From Paludibacteraceae bacterium (GTDB taxonomy: Bacteria; Bacteroidota; Bacteroidia; Bacteroidales; Paludibacteraceae): DNA of 64,000 nucleotides. The stretch covers positions 24,914 through 88,913 of the forward strand of contig JAGCWA010000053.1 in the NCBI GenBank assembly GCA_017962085.1, written 5' to 3'. Below, in pieces: positions 8,230-18,191 of this stretch (positions are counted from its first letter, which is position 1; each line of letters begins with the position of its first letter). Made by a program: the position numbers and the translations under genes. The notes below the pieces were generated by a model, which was not told the DNA's origin, did no database searches, and saw nothing but the letters and a program-made list of their open reading frames with translations.

Positions 8230-9456
8230 ATGAGTATCAACATAGAAAAAATCAGGGAGGACTTCCCTATTCTGAAGAAAGAGATATACGGTAAACCGCT
8301 TGTCTACATGGACAATGCGGCGACGACCCAAAAACCGCTCTGCGTGGTGGAGAAGATCAGCGAGAACTATCTGAACCACAACGCAAACATCCATCGCGGC
8401 GTGCATTTCCTGAGCCAAGAGGCGACAGAAGCGCACGAAGCGGCCCGCGAAACCGTGAGGAAGTTCATCAACGCGAAATATGCCCGCGAGATCATCTTCA
8501 CCCGCGGCACGACCGAAGCCATCAACCTGGTGGTCTCCTCCTTCTGCAGAAGCCAATGCAAGGACGGTGACGAGGTCATCATCACGCAGATGGAGCACCA
8601 CTCCAACATTGTCCCTTGGCAACTGCAGCAACAAGATCGGGACATCCGCTTGAAGGTCATCCCTTTCGATGCGGACGGTGTGTTGCAAGTAGACCAGCTG
8701 GACCAACTCATCACGGAAAAGACAAAATTCATATCCGTGACGCACGTCTCCAACGCACTCGGAACGGTGAACCCTGTGAGGGAAATCATACGGAAAGCGC
8801 ATGCACACGGCATCCCCGTGCTGGTGGACGGCGCACAATCGGTGCCGCACATGCCGATCGACGTGCAGGAGCTCGACGCAGACTTCTACGTCTTCTCCGG
8901 GCATAAGATCTACGGACCGACAGGCATCGGCGTGCTCTACGGCAAAGAGGCTTGGCTCGACAAACTACCTCCTTACCAGGGCGGTGGCGAGATGATCAAG
9001 AAGGTGACCTTCGAAAAGACCACCTTCAACGAGCTGCCATTCAAGTTCGAGGCCGGCACACCCGACTACATCGGCTCCACAGCCTTGGCGGCGGCGTTGA
9101 ACTACGTCAGCCAAATAGGCATGGCGAACATCGCGGAGCATGAGCAACAACTGGTCAGGTACGCCAAGGAGAAGCTGAGCGGAATCGAGCACATACGGTT
9201 CATCGGCAACGCGAAGGAGCGGAGCGGACTCATCTCGTTCCTCGTCGGCGACATCCACCCGTACGACCTAGGCTCCATCCTCGACAAGCTCGGCATCGCG
9301 GTGCGCACCGGACATCACTGTGCTGAGCCCGTCATGACAGCGTTCGGCATCGAAGGAACCGTGCGGGCATCCTTCGGACTCTATAACACCGAAGCGGAAA
9401 TCGACACCCTCGTGGCAGGCGTGGAACGTGCCGCGAAAATGTTCGGAAGAAGATAA
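8230..9456 (+). CDS. sufS: Cysteine desulfurase SufS
   Basis: 408 residues from the ATG at 8230 (MSINIEKIREDFPILKKEIYG), the normal SufS start; the open frame extends upstream without family similarity. PLP-binding lysine in SGHKIYGPTG near residue 226; persulfide-forming Cys at residue 364 in RTGHHCAEP, the group II (SufS) arrangement. It takes sulfur from cysteine for Fe-S cluster assembly and hands it to SufE, encoded 22 bases downstream. The SufBCD scaffold genes are not in this window. Confidence 0.95.
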   Translation: MSINIEKIREDFPILKKEIYGKPLVYMDNAATTQKPLCVVEKISENYLNHNANIHRGVHFLSQEATEAHEAARETVRKFINAKYAREIIFTRGTTEAINLVVSSFCRSQCKDGDEVIITQMEHHSNIVPWQLQQQDRDIRLKVIPFDADGVLQVDQLDQLITEKTKFISVTHVSNALGTVNPVREIIRKAHAHGIPVLVDGAQSVPHMPIDVQELDADFYVFSGHKIYGPTGIGVLYGKEAWLDKLPPYQGGGEMIKKVTFEKTTFNELPFKFEAGTPDYIGSTALAAALNYVSQIGMANIAEHEQQLVRYAKEKLSGIEHIRFIGNAKERSGLISFLVGDIHPYDLGSILDKLGIAVRTGHHCAEPVMTAFGIEGTVRASFGLYNTEAEIDTLVAGVERAAKMFGRR

Positions 9457-9477
9457 AGAAGACTAAACACATACACC

Positions 9478-9906
9478 ATGACAATAGCGGAGAAACAAGA
9501 AGAGATCATCTCGGAGTTCGAATTCCTCGACGATTGGTTGGACAAGTACCAGCAGATCATCGACAAGGGCATGTCTAACCCAGGCATCGACCCGCAATAC
9601 AAAACGGACGAGTACCTCATCGAGGGATGTCAGAGCAAGGTGTGGGTCTATGCGGAATACAAGGACGGCTTGGTCTATTACCAAGGCGAGAGCAACACCG
9701 ACATCGCCGGGGGCATCGTCGCCATGCTGGTCGAAGTGATGTCCGGGCACACCCCTGACGAGATACTGGAGACCGACCTCTACTTCATCGACAAGATAGG
9801 GTTGAAAGAGCACCTTTCCCCCACCCGATCCAACGGAATGCTCGCCATGGTGAAGCAGATGAGGATGTACGCCTTGGCCTTCAAATCGAAGAGATGCGAG
9901 GATTGA
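9478..9906 (+). CDS. sufE: SufE sulfur-transfer protein
   Basis: 142 residues. The active cysteine is Cys51 in EGCQSKVWV, the same position and context as in well-studied SufE. SufE accepts the persulfide sulfur from SufS and stimulates its activity. It lies 21 bases after sufS, so the two are almost certainly co-transcribed. Confidence 0.95.
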   Translation: MTIAEKQEEIISEFEFLDDWLDKYQQIIDKGMSNPGIDPQYKTDEYLIEGCQSKVWVYAEYKDGLVYYQGESNTDIAGGIVAMLVEVMSGHTPDEILETDLYFIDKIGLKEHLSPTRSNGMLAMVKQMRMYALAFKSKRCED

Positions 9907-10071
9907 GGAACTTTTCGACCGAATCAACGCCAGAAAAATAGGGTCAAATCCGCTTTCAAGACATTTGTCATTTCACATTTTGTTAATAACTCAGTTCCTA
10001 AAAATTTCATATCTCCACCGCAGATGACTATATTAGCGGGAACGAATATGAACTAACAAAACGCCAAAACA

Positions 10072-10407
10072 ATGGAAAAGGAACTAGAGCCTATTACAAG
10101 GAAAAGCGCGGCAGACATCGCTAGGGAAATCGATCGGTTGTTGGCAGACATGAAGCAGAAATTCAATATCCTGCAGTTTGAGCAAAAACAGATCCAACCC
10201 CTCACCAATGACATCGCGAACGTCAGTCCATCAGACTGTGACTCTCCTGAAACCATGGTCGTAACGAAAGACTTGGTATGCAGACTCACCCAAGCGGACA
10301 AGACCCTCAAAGAGGCCTTCTACATGATTCAAGACGCCCTATCCTCCATCGCGACAGGTTGCAAGAACTACAAAGGGAACGACCAGTTGCAGAAGAAGGT
10401 AGGATAG
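10072..10407 (+). CDS. Small coiled-coil hypothetical protein
   Basis: 111 residues, not recognised. No signal peptide or membrane segment. The sequence is rich in E, K, Q and heptad-like leucines (AADIAREIDRLLADMKQKFN), predicting a mostly helical, cytoplasmic protein, probably a coiled coil. It is monocistronic: preceded by 165 non-coding bases with a weak TATATTAG element near 10030 and followed by a strong terminator. The start ATG at 10072 is the only reasonable one. Confidence 0.7.
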   Translation: MEKELEPITRKSAADIAREIDRLLADMKQKFNILQFEQKQIQPLTNDIANVSPSDCDSPETMVVTKDLVCRLTQADKTLKEAFYMIQDALSSIATGCKNYKGNDQLQKKVG

Positions 10408-10460
10408 CGGGATCCGCAGGGGAAAGAAAACACCAAGGAATCATTTATTAACTTAACAAG

Positions 10461-10490
10461 AAAGCGATGGCAAAACCGTCGCTTTTTTTT
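10461..10490 (+). terminator. Rho-independent terminator
   Basis: AAAGCGATGG pairs with CCGTCGCTTT around a short A-rich loop and runs into eight T. It ends the small coiled-coil gene. Confidence 0.9.
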
Positions 10491-10578
10491 GAGCCATCCG
10501 CCCCCGCACATGGGAAGGGAAGAACTCAATTGACAATAACTAAGAAATACAAGACGGTACCGAATTCGCACATGAGAT

Positions 10579-10611
10579 TTTTCCGCATCCGAATTGTTTT
10601 CTGTACATTTG
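10579..10611 (+). promoter_or_regulatory. Probable promoter of the GLUG-repeat gene
   Basis: TACATTTG at 10604-10611 matches TAnnTTTG; a TTTT tract at 10579-10582 sits 21 bases upstream in place of TTTG. Leader about 80-90 nt. Confidence 0.5.
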
Positions 10612-10696
10612 GCGAATTAATTGCCCTTCAGCAATAAATGGAATACAAGGTTTTCACATCAACCGAATTATTCACAAAATTCGGAACAAATCAGGA

Positions 10697-13600
10697 ATGA
10701 ATATGAAACATGTATACACGATTCTATGGATGTCTTTGATAAACACCTGCCTCTCCTTTGCCATGAACGGAACGGGCACACAGGAAGATCCCTACCAGAT
10801 TAGCACAGCGGACGAGCTTTATGAATTTGCGCAAATCATTAATGGCACCCATCCGACCATCGAACCAAACTGGGATGTTTGTGCGATTCTGACCTCAGAC
10901 ATTGTCGTCAATGACACACTATTGGGCAACGACGGGAATGTCCGAACGAATGAAATCCGCGAATGGACACCGATAGGTGATCTTAGCAAAGCGACCGGTT
11001 TCCGTGGCGTTTTCGACGGAAAGGGACATACCATCAGCGGTCTATACTGCTCCTCCAACACGACGGACGGTCTAGGCCTCTTCGCCTATTCAACAGGAGA
11101 GATCCGAAACATCGGAGTGCTGGACTCCTACTTTGAAGGAGCCGACAATATAGGTGGCATCTGCGGATACAATGCAGGGGCGATCTCCTATTGCTACTGC
11201 GTCTCAACCGTATTGGGAAATGAAAACGTAGGCGGTATCGTAGGATGGTCCAACGACCCAATATCCTTTTGCTACGCCATCGGTAAAATAGCCGACCGCA
11301 CAGGGCGGAACGCAGCCTATGGGTCTCTCTCCTCCGGGGAAAACTGCTACGACTTGAAGAACAGCAAGGCGCAAGATTTCAAGAGCGGACATATCGCCTA
11401 TTTGCTGCAAGAAGGAGAGCAAGAGCACGTGTGGGGACAGAAAATCGGCGTGGACACCTTCCCTATCCTATTCAGCACCGACACCGTCTACATCTCATCG
11501 AAATGCAAGGCTCAATACACGAACGACACAATCAATCCGACAGACCATGTGCCGGCGAACTGCAAATGCATCTATTGCGGGGAGGCAGCCCACACTTACA
11601 AGAACTGCATATGTGCGGTTTGTAAGATAGAGAAGCCCGACTGCGAGCATGAGCACCTCTTCGAATACGGATTTTGCCTGTGCGGAGAGGAAGATCCGAA
11701 CTTCTGTTTAGACATTGAGACGGTAGAAGATCTATATGGCTTCGCCGAAGCGGTTGCCACCATAAACGACCACCTGAACGCAAGGCTTTTGAACGACATC
11801 GTCATCAACAAGAATGTGTTGGACAGTGCGGGGAACCTTACGGAAGGCAATTTCAGGAGATGGGCCCCTATCCAAGCATACAAAGGCACGTTCGATGGCA
11901 TGGGGCACACGATCCATGGCATATACATCAAAGAAGACTCCACCGATTACCTCGGTCTATTCGCCCTTATCGAGCAAGCGGGCGTAGTTAAAAATCTGGG
12001 GATCAAAGACTCCTGGATTAAGGGAAGGATCCACAATGGATTTATCGCAGGGCATAACAAAGGAGTAATCACCAACTGCAGCAATGGAGGAACGATCGAA
12101 TACCCTCGCAACTACTCTGGCGGCATTGTAGGACTTAACGAAGGGACGGTCTCCTCTTGCAGCAATTACGGAGTCATAATGGCGGAAGGCGGCATTTGCG
12201 GCATGAACAACAAAGGAACAATAGAGGGTTGCGTGAATTACGGAACTGTCTTCACAGGAAGTTACTATGCGGGCATCTGCGGCACGCAGGAGGCTGGCGC
12301 CATTGTCAACTGCATCAACACGGGCGTCATTGGGCATCAAGGATCCAGGTATGCGGGAATATGCGCCGAGCTAAATGGCGGAGAAATACGCTCTTGCCTA
12401 TCAACACAAACAGAATCTATCACATACGCAGGGAGGAAAAACATTACTCATTCCGTATACCAAGGAAATAAATTCGCAAAAAACTCAGATAGCACCTATA
12501 CCGTCACCATTAACCAGCTCAGAAGCGGATTAGCGTGTCATATATTGAACGGCAACCGAGACGGAGAGGGGTTATCCTGGGGACAAACAATAGGCGTAGA
12601 TACACTTCCTGTGCTTGGTGGTGCGGCAATCTACCCAGCCTCCACCGTCTGTCCATATCGTTTCTCGAACGAAGAGGGACAGGATTTACCCCACGACGCT
12701 CAAGGATATTATAGCTGCGTTTACTGCGGAAAATACATAGTAGATATTGACACCATTAAGATCTATACCGTGGACGATTTATATAGATTTGCGGACTATG
12801 TATACAACCACAAACCTACTGTAAATGCGATATTGATGAACGACATCGTCATCAACGAGAACGTATTAGACGAGACGGGGAAACTGAATAATGGGAAATT
12901 TCGGGAATGGATCTGCAAGAGGAAAGACGGAGACTCTTACCAAGGAGTCTTCGAAGGAAACAAACATGTCATCAAGGGAATATACATAGAGAAAGGAGGA
13001 GACAGAGCTGGCTTTTTCTCTACGATTAGTAATGGAGAGGTGAGAAACCTTGGAATCGAGGACTCATACATTTCCTCCGGCAACGGCAGGTGTGGTGGCA
13101 TCTGCGGACAAAGTTGGGCAACAACCATCAACAACTGCTATTTCATAGGTGTAATAAAATGCGGAGGAGGAGAAGTGGGTGGCATCTGTTCCACAGCCGG
13201 GACCAATTCAACCATCTCCAACTGCTTTGCCATTTGCCAGATAAGTGGGCAAAAACCAACGGACAGCATCTGTCCTATCAATAAGAACTCAGAAATCACG
13301 AATTGTTACGCCATGACTCTCACGGAGCCATCCGATTCGGAGAGAAGACATTCGTTCGAAAACGGTAGATTCACCTATCTTCTTCAAAATGGGCAGAAGG
13401 AGTATGTTTGGGGGCAAAAAATAGGGACAGACCCTCACCCTGTTTTCAATGGGGATACAGTTTATTCATCGGAATGTCCGTATTATTTCTCGAACGATGC
13501 CAACGCCCCTGAGTTAAGCACTTACCCTCACATATACGATCATTGCGTCTGCACCCAATGTGGATACCGAGACACCACCTGTGTTTGTGAACACGTAGAG

Positions 13601-15433
13601 AAAAACGGCATCTGCATATACTGTGGCATCATGACACACGAATTCGACAATTGTTATTGCGTGAACTGCAATGCTAAGGACATAACCTGTACAGATCATG
13701 AGCACCGCTTCGATTACTGTTTATGTGTGTGCGGAGAGCGTGACACGACCACCCAATGTTGCTTCGACATCTACACATTAGACGACCTCTATGAATTTGC
13801 CAAGAAGGTGAACAAAGGGAATAGATGGCTGAACGCACGGTTGATGAACGATATCGTGGTGAACGAAACGCCTTTGGAGGGAATGGACTATTTCGTTGAA
13901 ATGACACACAACAAAAGACATGAAGAACTGGATATGCTTGAATACTCTTTTGAATGGGAGGAATGGGATGAGTACATAAGAAACCAGCCTGTGAAATGGC
14001 AAAGCGGAGCGAAAGATTCCTACAATAACATCATTGAGGGCAATCTATACAATGGTGTCTACAGCGGAGTCTTTGACGGACAGGGGCATGTCATCAACGG
14101 TCTAATAATAGGATATGACCAATACCATGGTTCTTATGTGTACTGTGGCTTATTCAGTACGGTCAATGGTGCAGAATTTAAAAATTTAGGATTAGAAAAC
14201 TGCATTGTCTATGGACCTCATACGGACAATTACCAAGTGATTATCGGAACATTCTGTGGATATGCGCTGAATAGTTCATTTACAAACTGTCACACCTCCG
14301 GCAACATATATGTGGGAACTTATGAGGCCAAAGGACTTGGAGGATTAGTGGGACAAGCGTATGGATGCACATTCCAAAACTGCTACAACCTGGCTGACAT
14401 ATGGGGATTCAGAAACGTAGCCGGTATTGTGGGTAACATTGCAGACATAGGTTGGATATCGGACGCAGAATGTGGCTATGCGGGAACAAGCATGGACGAT
14501 ATGATAAAATTTCCTGGAGAGGTAGTTGTGATGAAGAACTGTTGGAACGCAGGAAACATCACGTCTTCCGACCCTCTATGTGGAGGATTACTCAACATCA
14601 CTCCAAAAGCATCATTATCATTGTCCAACTGCTTCAACATCGGAGATGTCATTTCCTACTCGAGCAATGAAAATAATTCCGGAGGATTGATTGGATATGG
14701 ATTCAGCCCATTCCTGATAAAATTGGAAAATTGTTACAATGCAGGATCTGTCTATTATGAAAGACACCCTTATTCCGCAGATTTGGTCACATCTCACTAT
14801 AATGACAGAATCATTGAGTACAACATAGCCGACATCAATCCAGACACACTTTCCGAAACAAAACAATATTTACTTTATAGCAACTGCTATTATTTGGCGG
14901 ACAGCACACTTATACGCTCTCCCTACACTACAGCCGAGAAAAGGAATCGCACATCCGAAATCGACATCCACCCGATGACCCTCGAACAATTTGCCAACGG
15001 AGAAGTCTGCTACCGACTGAATCAAGGCGTAACAGACGGCACACAACCATTCTACCAAGACCTGAACGATGTGCGTGTGCGCCCTACATCCGCCCGTCCG
15101 GCACCAGTCACGATAGACCCATATCCTGTGCTGGACAATACCCATCGCACCGTCTATACAGACGGAACGTCCTACTTCAACTACCAGACAACCACCTCCA
15201 CGGAGGATGCGGGGAACGATTCCTCCGCCCCAAGAATCTATGTGGAAGAACACACCATCTTCGTATGCAATGTGGATGGACGAGTGATTCTCTCCGACAT
15301 GAACGGGCACACCATCTTCTCGCAAAAAGTGCAGAAACTATGCGCAACATCGTGTGCGGAGATACAGGTAAACAACACAGGCGTTTATCTTTTGGTTGTG
15401 GATGGCAAGCCTTATAAGGTTACGGTGCGATGA
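10697..15433 (+). CDS. Giant secreted GLUG-motif protein with cysteine-rich linkers and T9SS-like C-terminus
   Basis: 1578 residues; ATG at 10703 is an equally good start. A signal peptide (MKHVYTILWMSLINTCLSFA) is followed by four large modules. Each opens with a form of T(V/L)DDLY-x-FA, then NDIV(I/V)N, then G-x-FDG-x-GH-x-I-x-G and several GLUG-type turns (GGICGYNAG, GGIVGLNEG, GGICGQSW), which stack as a right-handed beta-helix. Between modules lie Cys-rich knots with CxxC pairs (CKCIYCGEAAH, CICAVC, FCLCGEEDP), possibly metal- or disulfide-stabilised. The C-terminal ~80 residues (IYVEEHTIFVCNVDGRVIL...GVYLLVVDGKPYKVTV) look like a T9SS sorting domain. Function unknown; GLUG proteins are often surface adhesins. 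It stands alone and converges on the glycosyltransferase gene. Confidence 0.85.
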   Translation: MNMKHVYTILWMSLINTCLSFAMNGTGTQEDPYQISTADELYEFAQIINGTHPTIEPNWDVCAILTSDIVVNDTLLGNDGNVRTNEIREWTPIGDLSKATGFRGVFDGKGHTISGLYCSSNTTDGLGLFAYSTGEIRNIGVLDSYFEGADNIGGICGYNAGAISYCYCVSTVLGNENVGGIVGWSNDPISFCYAIGKIADRTGRNAAYGSLSSGENCYDLKNSKAQDFKSGHIAYLLQEGEQEHVWGQKIGVDTFPILFSTDTVYISSKCKAQYTNDTINPTDHVPANCKCIYCGEAAHTYKNCICAVCKIEKPDCEHEHLFEYGFCLCGEEDPNFCLDIETVEDLYGFAEAVATINDHLNARLLNDIVINKNVLDSAGNLTEGNFRRWAPIQAYKGTFDGMGHTIHGIYIKEDSTDYLGLFALIEQAGVVKNLGIKDSWIKGRIHNGFIAGHNKGVITNCSNGGTIEYPRNYSGGIVGLNEGTVSSCSNYGVIMAEGGICGMNNKGTIEGCVNYGTVFTGSYYAGICGTQEAGAIVNCINTGVIGHQGSRYAGICAELNGGEIRSCLSTQTESITYAGRKNITHSVYQGNKFAKNSDSTYTVTINQLRSGLACHILNGNRDGEGLSWGQTIGVDTLPVLGGAAIYPASTVCPYRFSNEEGQDLPHDAQGYYSCVYCGKYIVDIDTIKIYTVDDLYRFADYVYNHKPTVNAILMNDIVINENVLDETGKLNNGKFREWICKRKDGDSYQGVFEGNKHVIKGIYIEKGGDRAGFFSTISNGEVRNLGIEDSYISSGNGRCGGICGQSWATTINNCYFIGVIKCGGGEVGGICSTAGTNSTISNCFAICQISGQKPTDSICPINKNSEITNCYAMTLTEPSDSERRHSFENGRFTYLLQNGQKEYVWGQKIGTDPHPVFNGDTVYSSECPYYFSNDANAPELSTYPHIYDHCVCTQCGYRDTTCVCEHVEKNGICIYCGIMTHEFDNCYCVNCNAKDITCTDHEHRFDYCLCVCGERDTTTQCCFDIYTLDDLYEFAKKVNKGNRWLNARLMNDIVVNETPLEGMDYFVEMTHNKRHEELDMLEYSFEWEEWDEYIRNQPVKWQSGAKDSYNNIIEGNLYNGVYSGVFDGQGHVINGLIIGYDQYHGSYVYCGLFSTVNGAEFKNLGLENCIVYGPHTDNYQVIIGTFCGYALNSSFTNCHTSGNIYVGTYEAKGLGGLVGQAYGCTFQNCYNLADIWGFRNVAGIVGNIADIGWISDAECGYAGTSMDDMIKFPGEVVVMKNCWNAGNITSSDPLCGGLLNITPKASLSLSNCFNIGDVISYSSNENNSGGLIGYGFSPFLIKLENCYNAGSVYYERHPYSADLVTSHYNDRIIEYNIADINPDTLSETKQYLLYSNCYYLADSTLIRSPYTTAEKRNRTSEIDIHPMTLEQFANGEVCYRLNQGVTDGTQPFYQDLNDVRVRPTSARPAPVTIDPYPVLDNTHRTVYTDGTSYFNYQTTTSTEDAGNDSSAPRIYVEEHTIFVCNVDGRVILSDMNGHTIFSQKVQKLCATSCAEIQVNNTGVYLLVVDGKPYKVTVR

Positions 15434-15465
15434 AGATGAAGAAATAACGCGTCATTGGCGGCAGC

Positions 15466-16632
15466 TTACCGGTTGGCCGCCAGCACATCTTCATAGCAGG
15501 AGACGAGGAACCGTCCCACCTCATCGTATCCATAGCAACGGGCCTTCTCGCGGAGGCGCTCCGCATCATAGTCCGCATGATGGTCGATCATCCAATCCAT
15601 CCTATCGCAAAGGGCCTCCTCGTCGCCCGGGTTGATCAGGCAGCCCGATTCGTCATCCACCATTTCAGGGATACCCCCCACGTTGGTGGATATGACCGGC
15701 GTGCCCGTAGCCAAAGCTTCGGAGATCACCACCGGCGCATTCTCGGCATTGGAAAACAGCACAAAAGCATCCGTCTCGGTAAAACGGCGGCACACCTCAT
15801 CCGGAGGCAATTCCCCAAGGAAAGAGAGAAGCTCCTCGGAGAGGCACAGCTCCTTCGCATAATTTCTAACCATCTCATAATCAGGTCCGACGCCCACCAT
15901 CGTCATCGAAAAATCAGTCCGTTTCTCCGACAAGCGCTTCACCGCCCGCAAGATACCGCAAACATTCTTCGCGGACTCGCTGAAGCAAGAGATATGCAGG
16001 AACCTGAACCTACCAGGAGGAATCAGAGGCATTTTTTCAGCATCATAAAAGAAATCATCCACCACATTATGCACCACACGGTAACGGTCGCTTTTCAATC
16101 CCTGCTGGCGCATCACGTTCGACAGATGTTCGGAGACAGGAAGCACATACGAAGCGCTCCTCACCACCCATTCGCTGACCCGTTTGCGGAAGAATCCCCT
16201 ATACTCGTCTTTGGAGGGAAGATACCTCGTCCAATGCTCCACGACCACATAAGGGATACCGAACCTCTTCTTTAGCCAATAGGAGAGCGCTCCGCAGCGG
16301 GTCAAGACATTCGTCTGGGTAACATCAGGCCTGCCGAAGCGTTCCTCGACCAAAGCGTAGCCCTTCCTGAAAGCCCGCAGGAAACCGAAAGCCTTGGTCA
16401 ACTGCCGCAAGAAAGGGAAATTGGAGAAAGGATAATAGACATACAACTCACGCACGCCATTGGTCACCTGATCCACCACCTCATACTCCCTCACCTTCTC
16501 GTCCGCGAACAGATAGAGCACGCAGACGCCGCAATATCGGGCGACCGCCTCCGCATGTTTGCGGACGAACAAGCCCAACATCGCATCGTAACGATGAGGA
16601 TACCAAGGGGAAAGATAAAGGACCTTCAGCAT
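15466..16632 (-). CDS. Glycosyltransferase family 4 (GT-B fold)
   Basis: 388 residues from the ATG at 16632 (MLKVLYLSPWYPHRYDAMLGLFV), which starts exactly at the first beta-strand of the GT-B fold; the open frame continues upstream but through a terminator hairpin. The C-terminal donor-binding half has SCFSESAKNV and the family signature EALATGTPVISTNVGGIPEMV with the catalytic-region glutamate upstream (NAENAPVVISEAL). It probably transfers a sugar from an NDP-sugar to a surface polysaccharide or glycolipid; substrate cannot be read. No other polysaccharide genes are adjacent, so it is an orphan. Confidence 0.9.
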   Translation of the reverse strand: MLKVLYLSPWYPHRYDAMLGLFVRKHAEAVARYCGVCVLYLFADEKVREYEVVDQVTNGVRELYVYYPFSNFPFLRQLTKAFGFLRAFRKGYALVEERFGRPDVTQTNVLTRCGALSYWLKKRFGIPYVVVEHWTRYLPSKDEYRGFFRKRVSEWVVRSASYVLPVSEHLSNVMRQQGLKSDRYRVVHNVVDDFFYDAEKMPLIPPGRFRFLHISCFSESAKNVCGILRAVKRLSEKRTDFSMTMVGVGPDYEMVRNYAKELCLSEELLSFLGELPPDEVCRRFTETDAFVLFSNAENAPVVISEALATGTPVISTNVGGIPEMVDDESGCLINPGDEEALCDRMDWMIDHHADYDAERLREKARCYGYDEVGRFLVSCYEDVLAANR

Positions 16633-16650
16633 AGCGGAGACGTCAAGATT

Positions 16651-16681
16651 AAAAAAGGGGAGAAGAAAACTCCACTCCCCC
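16651..16681 (-). terminator. Rho-independent terminator of the DUF5606 gene
   Basis: Minus strand: GGGGAG and CTCCCC arms around a 12-base loop, followed by six T. It lies between the DUF5606 stop and the glycosyltransferase start, so it ends the former. Confidence 0.8.
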
Positions 16682-16758
16682 AATTATATTCTAAAAGAGG
16701 ACGATGCAAAGATTACAGGGGACACCCGCACCCAAGCACCACATCACCTCTCAAAAAA

Positions 16759-17187
16759 TCATTTAGCCTCTTCCGATGGAGCGTCCGCGCTCTTCTTCTC
16801 CTCGAAATCATCACGTCCGCTCTCGACCAAGATATTATACCAAGTGATCAGTTTTTTGATATCAGAAGAGTAAACCCTATCACGGTCGAAGTTAGGGAGA
16901 ACAGCGGCCAAGTAATCGGCGAGTTGTTTGCCATCCGCCTTCTTCAGGTCCATGGCGACCTTCTTTCCGCCCTCCTTCTCCTTCATGGATCTCAACACAT
17001 TCAACAAAGGAACTTCACCTTCTTCCGTGTATATAGCGATATCACCAAGCGAAAGAATCTTCTCGTGCGTGTAAGCAGGAACACGTTTCTTTTCCGTGAG
17101 AGACTCTAAAATCAACATATTCTTTCCCTGAGAAACCAACTCAAACAAACCCGGTTTCCCGGAAATCGACAAAATTCTCTTCAACAT
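16759..17187 (-). CDS. DUF5606 family protein
   Basis: 142 residues from the ATG at 17187 (MLKRILSISGKPGLFELVSQ). The N-terminal half matches the DUF5606 pattern known from Bacteroidota: SISGKPGLF-x-LVSQGKNMLI-x-ESL-x-x-KKR-x-P and HEKILSLGDIAIYT. The middle (LPNFDRDRVYSSDIKKLITWYN) is the conserved C-terminal helical part; the tail is charged. Function is unknown; the first ~45 residues look like a small beta-barrel. It is divergent from bamD, with 158 bases between the two starts. Confidence 0.88.
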   Translation of the reverse strand: MLKRILSISGKPGLFELVSQGKNMLILESLTEKKRVPAYTHEKILSLGDIAIYTEEGEVPLLNVLRSMKEKEGGKKVAMDLKKADGKQLADYLAAVLPNFDRDRVYSSDIKKLITWYNILVESGRDDFEEKKSADAPSEEAK

Positions 17188-17345
17188 AATTTTCAATACA
17201 AATAAGCGTTTATACTATTAGTGTTAAACTTATACCAAATTCAGACGCAAAAGAAATAAAAACATTTTATTTAAAATAGTTAAAAATGGATGTTTTTCTT
17301 TTATCTTTTGAACGTTTTTACCTATTTTCGCGGATTAGATTTAAG

Positions 17346-18176
17346 ATGGGAAAGACAGTTAGACATATAACGTTAATAATCACCGCATTGGGGCTTCTCT
17401 CATGCGGAGGTTACAATAAAGTGCTCAAAAGTACGGACAACGACTATAAGTACGAGAAGGCGATGGAGTACTACCAAGCGGAGGAATACTACAAAGCCCA
17501 CTCCATCCTGGAGACCGTCGGATCCGCCTTCAGAGGCACAGAAAAGGGGGAGAACGTGATCTACACCATCGCGATGTCCCACTACAAGACAAAGGATTTC
17601 GAGTCCGCGAAGAGCTACTTCTCCTCCTACGGACGCAGTTATCCGCAAGGGAAACATGCCGAGGAGTGCAAATTCCTCGCCGGCGTGTGTCTCTACAAGG
17701 TGTCGCCGGACGTCAAGCTCGACCAGACAAGCACTTCGGAGGCAATAGACGAACTGCTCGAGTTCACCACTTTATATCCGAAGAGCAAGGAACTTCCGGT
17801 GGCGCTGAAATACATAGAAGAGTTGCAGGAGAAGTTGGCGGAGAAGGAATACCTCAACGCCAAGCTGTACTATAACCTCGGCGACTACATGGGCAACAAT
17901 TACCAGTCGGCCGTAGTGACCGCCACCAACGCACTGAAGCACTACCCTGACACGAAGAGGAAAGAGGACCTTCACTTCCTCATCCTCGACGCGAAATACA
18001 TGCAGGCGGAAAAGAGTGTGGAGAAGAAGATGGAAGACCGCTACAGGGACACCATCGACGAGTACTTCAACTACATCGGGGAATTCCCTGACGGCAAGCA
18101 TCGCAAAGAGGCGGAAAAAATCCACGAAAAGGCGAAGAAGTACATCGACCATTTAGAAGCGAAAAGAACAAATTAA
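17346..18176 (+). CDS. bamD: BamD outer-membrane assembly lipoprotein
   Basis: 276 residues from the ATG at 17346, which gives a clean lipoprotein signal with lipobox LLSC (Cys20). The mature part is a tetratricopeptide-like array (YEKAMEYYQAEEYYKAHSILE, KSYFSSYGRSYPQGKHAEE, AIDELLEFTTLYPKSKE), the fold of BamD. BamD is the essential lipoprotein of the BAM complex, which inserts beta-barrel proteins into the outer membrane. The gene order bamD-rpoZ is typical of Bacteroidota and supports the call. rpoZ follows 15 bases later. Confidence 0.9.
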   Translation: MGKTVRHITLIITALGLLSCGGYNKVLKSTDNDYKYEKAMEYYQAEEYYKAHSILETVGSAFRGTEKGENVIYTIAMSHYKTKDFESAKSYFSSYGRSYPQGKHAEECKFLAGVCLYKVSPDVKLDQTSTSEAIDELLEFTTLYPKSKELPVALKYIEELQEKLAEKEYLNAKLYYNLGDYMGNNYQSAVVTATNALKHYPDTKRKEDLHFLILDAKYMQAEKSVEKKMEDRYRDTIDEYFNYIGEFPDGKHRKEAEKIHEKAKKYIDHLEAKRTN

Positions 18177-18191
18177 AAACATATATAAATC

